From the NCBI GenBank assembly GCA_016271365.2, contig CM028129.1:1003483501-1003547500 (forward strand): a stretch of DNA of 64,000 bases. The letters are read 5' to 3'. The translations under genes and the position numbers were made by a program. Every line of letters begins with the position of its first letter. Position 1 is the stretch's first letter. The notes under the pieces are model-generated. The model saw only the letters and a program-made list of their open reading frames with translations. It was not told the origin of the DNA and did not search any database. Of the stretch, positions 61,207-64,000 are shown piece by piece. The DNA is from Neoceratodus forsteri. Lineage: Eukaryota > Chordata > Ceratodontiformes > Ceratodontidae.

Positions 61207-64000
61207 CTTCAGAGGGGCAATTATGCAGGAACAAACAAGCCATGTGGAAAAGTCAAATTGATCCAAAGACACCTGCAGGGAAAGGAAGAAAAATATAAAA
61301 TTATTACTTGTCAATGCCAGAAGTATTAAACCAAAGATTGATGAACTTTAGTACACTATGTATAGAGACAATGTAGATACATGTGGACTGATGGAGACTT
61401 GGCTTAGGGAGGACAACTGGGTGGGTGAAATTGATGGATATGATTTTTACCACAAATTAAGAATAGGCAAGAAGGGAGGAGATGTAGGGGTTTGCACCCT
61501 TAAAAGCAAGACTTATTGATCATAATAACATCCAGTGGAACCAGGTTGAACAGTTGTGGCTTTAATTTCAAATCGGGACTAAACACATTAGGGTGGGGGT
61601 ATGTTATAGATCACCTAGTCTAAGTGAACAGGAAAATACAGACTTCCTGTACTTACTTGACAGTGGAATGTTAACACATAACACCATTGTGATTAATTTC
61701 CCTCCTATATGTTAGGACTCTCTGCATGGAGAGGGAAGCATAGAGAAAAGGTTCCTGGAAATATGCGAAAGTAACTGTCTAACTCAGGTTGTGAAGGAAA
61801 ATACAAGATATAATACTCTTCTGGACATAATATTGAGTAACATGGAAGGGATAATAAGAAATGTGAAATTAATCGAGCCGCTAGGAACCAGTGATCACAA
61901 CATGGTTAGATCCCTCCTAGTGGATGACTGCCAAACTTTATGAGGGAAAACAACAATTAGGAATTATAATAAAACTGTTTATATTAAAATCAAGCAGATA
62001 ACAGATACATATAAATGGGATGAGTTAGAAAATCTTTGGTACAAACTTAGGAACAAATTGATAACATATTACAGACATGTGTAAAAAGTCATGTCCAACT
62101 GACAAATAAATATAACAGGAAGGGTAGAGTGCCCAAATGGTTCTCACACAAAATTCATAGGTTGATAAATAAGAAAAATAAAGCCTATAATAAATTTAAG
62201 AGAAATCCGACCCCTGAAAAACTGGCTGCTTATAGATCCTTAGTTAAAAAGTATAAAAGTGATATTCAAAAAGGGAAGGCTATGACAGAGTTAGGCCTAG
62301 CCACAAAGAGGGGTGATAATGGGAAAGAGTTCTACAATTATATAGGAAGTTTAAGAAAAAGCCGAAATCAGATCACTGCACTAAAGGATGGTGAAACAGA
62401 AGCTGATGGTGAATGGGACATTGCAAACATGTTCTGTAAATACTTCCAGAGTGTATACCTAAGAGATGGTAGTAGCTACTCTATAGGAATAGACCCAATT
62501 GTACTGGCAACAGATATCCCTAATAAAACAGCTGAGCAGGTCAGAGACAAGTTAAATTAAAAAAATACAAATCTGGTGGACTGGATGGCTATCATCCTGC
62601 ATTCCTGTTAGAATTAGCAGAATAATTATCCATTCCACTGGCAATTCTTTTTAATAAGTCCCTGAAAGAAGGTAGAGTTTTGGAAGAATGGAAGGTGGCA
62701 TATATTTCACCAATATTTTTAAGTCTTGGAATAAGACCAAGGTAGAGAATTATCGCCCTGTAAGTATCATGTCGGTTATAGGCAAAGTGATGAAGAGCTT
62801 TATTAATGAACTACTGGAGAACAATTTGAGAGCTCTGTATCATGTAGACATATCCCAACGTGGTTTTGCAATGAGGAGATGGTGTGCCACCAACCTGATG
62901 CATTTTTTTGAACCGGTGAGACTGGCATTGGGTGCTGGCTTGCCGGTCGATGTCGTATACCTGGACTACAAAAAGGCCTTTGATTCGATCTCACACGACA
63001 TTCTGCTTAGGACCCTACAGGAATTAGGGATTGAGCAGTATATTATTAGATGGGTGGCAGCATGGCTGCAGAATAGAATGCAGTGGGTTCAAGTTAGGGG
63101 GTTCTTGTCAATGAAGGGAGAGGTTATGAGTGGCATGCCCCAGGGGTCTGTGCTGGGGCGTAGGTTATTTAACATCCTGATTTCAAATATGCAGGTAGCT
63201 GATGTAGTCTGGATCTGCAAATATGTAGGTGACTCAAAAATCGGTGCCATAGTTAATGATGAAGAGGCCATAAAGAAATTACAGTCTCAGATAAATCATA
63301 TAGGGGATTGGGCAGTTGAGCATAAATTGGAATTTAACATCAAAAAATGCAAAGTTATGCACTTCGGACAGAACAATGTCAAAGCCCAATACATACTGAA
63401 CAATGAGCTACTTGCTGTTACTGATAATGAGAAGGATTTGGGGGTAGTCATATCAAATACTTTAAGCTTTGATAAACACAATATTGATTGTGTAAAATGG
63501 GCCAATGGGACCATTGGTAACCTGCTATGTCATATTAAGAGTTGAAAGAGTGAGGTCCTTGTGCCCCTGTACAGATCCCTGGTGAGACCTGTATTAGAAT
63601 ATGGAGCACCTTTTAGTACAGCACAAAGTGTAGGATTGAGTAAAAGAGTAGATTAGGTACAACGAAGGATTACCAAAAGAATACGGTTGGTAAACAAAAA
63701 GGAGTATGGCTTCAGGATGGAAGAGCTGGGTCTATACTCCATGTCGTATAGGAAAATAATGGGGGATGTTTGTTATGTATACAGATCAGTGAGTGATGGT
63801 ATGTTAAGTGAAGCTGCTGGGCTGAACTGGAAAGAAGGGCTCAGAATGGGTTCTAGGGTTCATAAAAAACAGCTAAAAGGTGACAGGTATAATACCGCCA
63901 GGAGAGGAAAATGGTTTAACCAGAGAGTGGCGAATGTCTGGAATGGACTCCCTGCAGAGGTGATGGGAGCCAGCAGCATAGCAGCCTTCAAACACCTTTT
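60940..64000 (+). mobile_element. CR1-type LINE, second subfamily, runs off the window
   Basis: It holds the ORF1 end (to 61206), an endonuclease (61300-61950), a linker (61960-62560), a reverse transcriptase (62570-63540) and a C-terminal part continuing past 64000. The sequence differs clearly from the other CR1s (AT-richer, different linker), so it is another subfamily. Its left edge coincides with the end of the CR1 remnant at 58.96-60.935 kb. Confidence 0.8.
61290..64000 (+). pseudogene. CR1-type ORF2 (partial at window end)
   Basis: Endonuclease: ITCQCQ (frame lost), then DTCGLMETWLREDNWVGEID near 61380 (METWL keeps the catalytic Glu), VCYRSPSLSEQENTDFLYLL, LLDIILSNMEGII and LGTSDHNMVRS with SDH intact. 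Linker: KIHRLINKKNKAYNKFKRNP and GKEFYNYIGSLRKS. Reverse transcriptase: ENYRPVSIMSVIGKVM, VDVVYLDYKKAFDSISHDIL, SGMPQGSVLGRRLFNILISN and CKYVGDSKIG at 63215-63244, where FADD has become YVGD, losing one metal-binding Asp. The C-terminus shows LRMGSRVHKKQLKGDRYNTA and FNQRVANVWNGLPAEVMGAS, and is cut by the window end. Confidence 0.8.

Noticed and set aside
1..64000. A host gene, antiviral system or gene cluster
   Set aside because: All domain-level matches are to retroelement proteins. No conserved non-retroelement domain was seen in any frame, though small exons could be missed by eye.

Overview
The window looks like intergenic or intronic DNA from a non-mammalian vertebrate with a large, repeat-packed genome. 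I found no host protein-coding exon, rRNA, canonical tRNA gene, CRISPR array or bacterial-type operon. Almost every protein-like reading frame is a piece of a retrotransposon. The mix is CR1-type LINEs with TTTCTATG-like 3' ends and an esterase ORF1, an L2 LINE, Rex1-like LINEs, a long L1/Tx1-type LINE, Penelope-type fragments, a pogo/Tigger-like DNA transposon, MIR/CORE-like SINEs and many foldback elements. That mix fits a lungfish, coelacanth or amphibian (salamander or caecilian) better than a bird, mammal or typical teleost. This placement is inference from repeat families only.

Layout. 1-900: 3' tails of Rex1-like LINEs. 2.1-3.75 kb: two Penelope-type GIY-YIG fragments in inverted orientation, with a possible hammerhead-like core. 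4.85-8.28 kb: a Rex1-like LINE with a decayed 2A-like motif. 8.3-17.2 kb: a CR1/L2-like 3' fragment, minisatellites, hairpin-bearing repeats, a roughly 300-bp-periodic non-coding repeat (here called family X) and several foldbacks. 17.23-24.205 kb: a TA-flanked Tigger-like element that landed inside a minisatellite array and was itself hit by two CR1 LINEs. 25.2-32.4 kb: another family X copy, MITEs, SINEs and a minus-strand Rex1-like tail. 32.45-38.155 kb: a CR1 split by an LTR-like element that contains a second LTR-like element. 38.227-48.522 kb: an L1/Tx1-type element bracketed by an imperfect 16/17-bp target-site duplication and split by a CR1. 49.5-52.6 kb: a repeat called family Y, a degenerate hexanucleotide tract and a long-TIR MITE ending in (TA)n. 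52.9-55.25 kb: an L2 LINE with a 506-codon uninterrupted reverse transcriptase frame. 55.3-58.9 kb: foldback, family X copy C and an inverted pair of minisatellite arrays. 58.96-64.0 kb: two abutting CR1-type elements, the second running off the window.

How it fits together. The genes present are selfish: ORF1 nucleic-acid-binding or esterase proteins plus ORF2 endonuclease/reverse transcriptases. All have frameshifts, stops or altered catalytic residues. The L2 frame at 53.6 kb is the best preserved. The nesting order gives a relative chronology (minisatellite, then Tigger, then CR1; CR1, then LTR-like, then second LTR-like; L1, then CR1). I see no host-beneficial system. The most unusual structures are the nested Tigger/minisatellite site, the two nested LTR-like elements with matching termini, the inverted Penelope pair with its ribozyme-like core, the MITE and family Y copies that abut microsatellites, and the degenerate hexamer tract.
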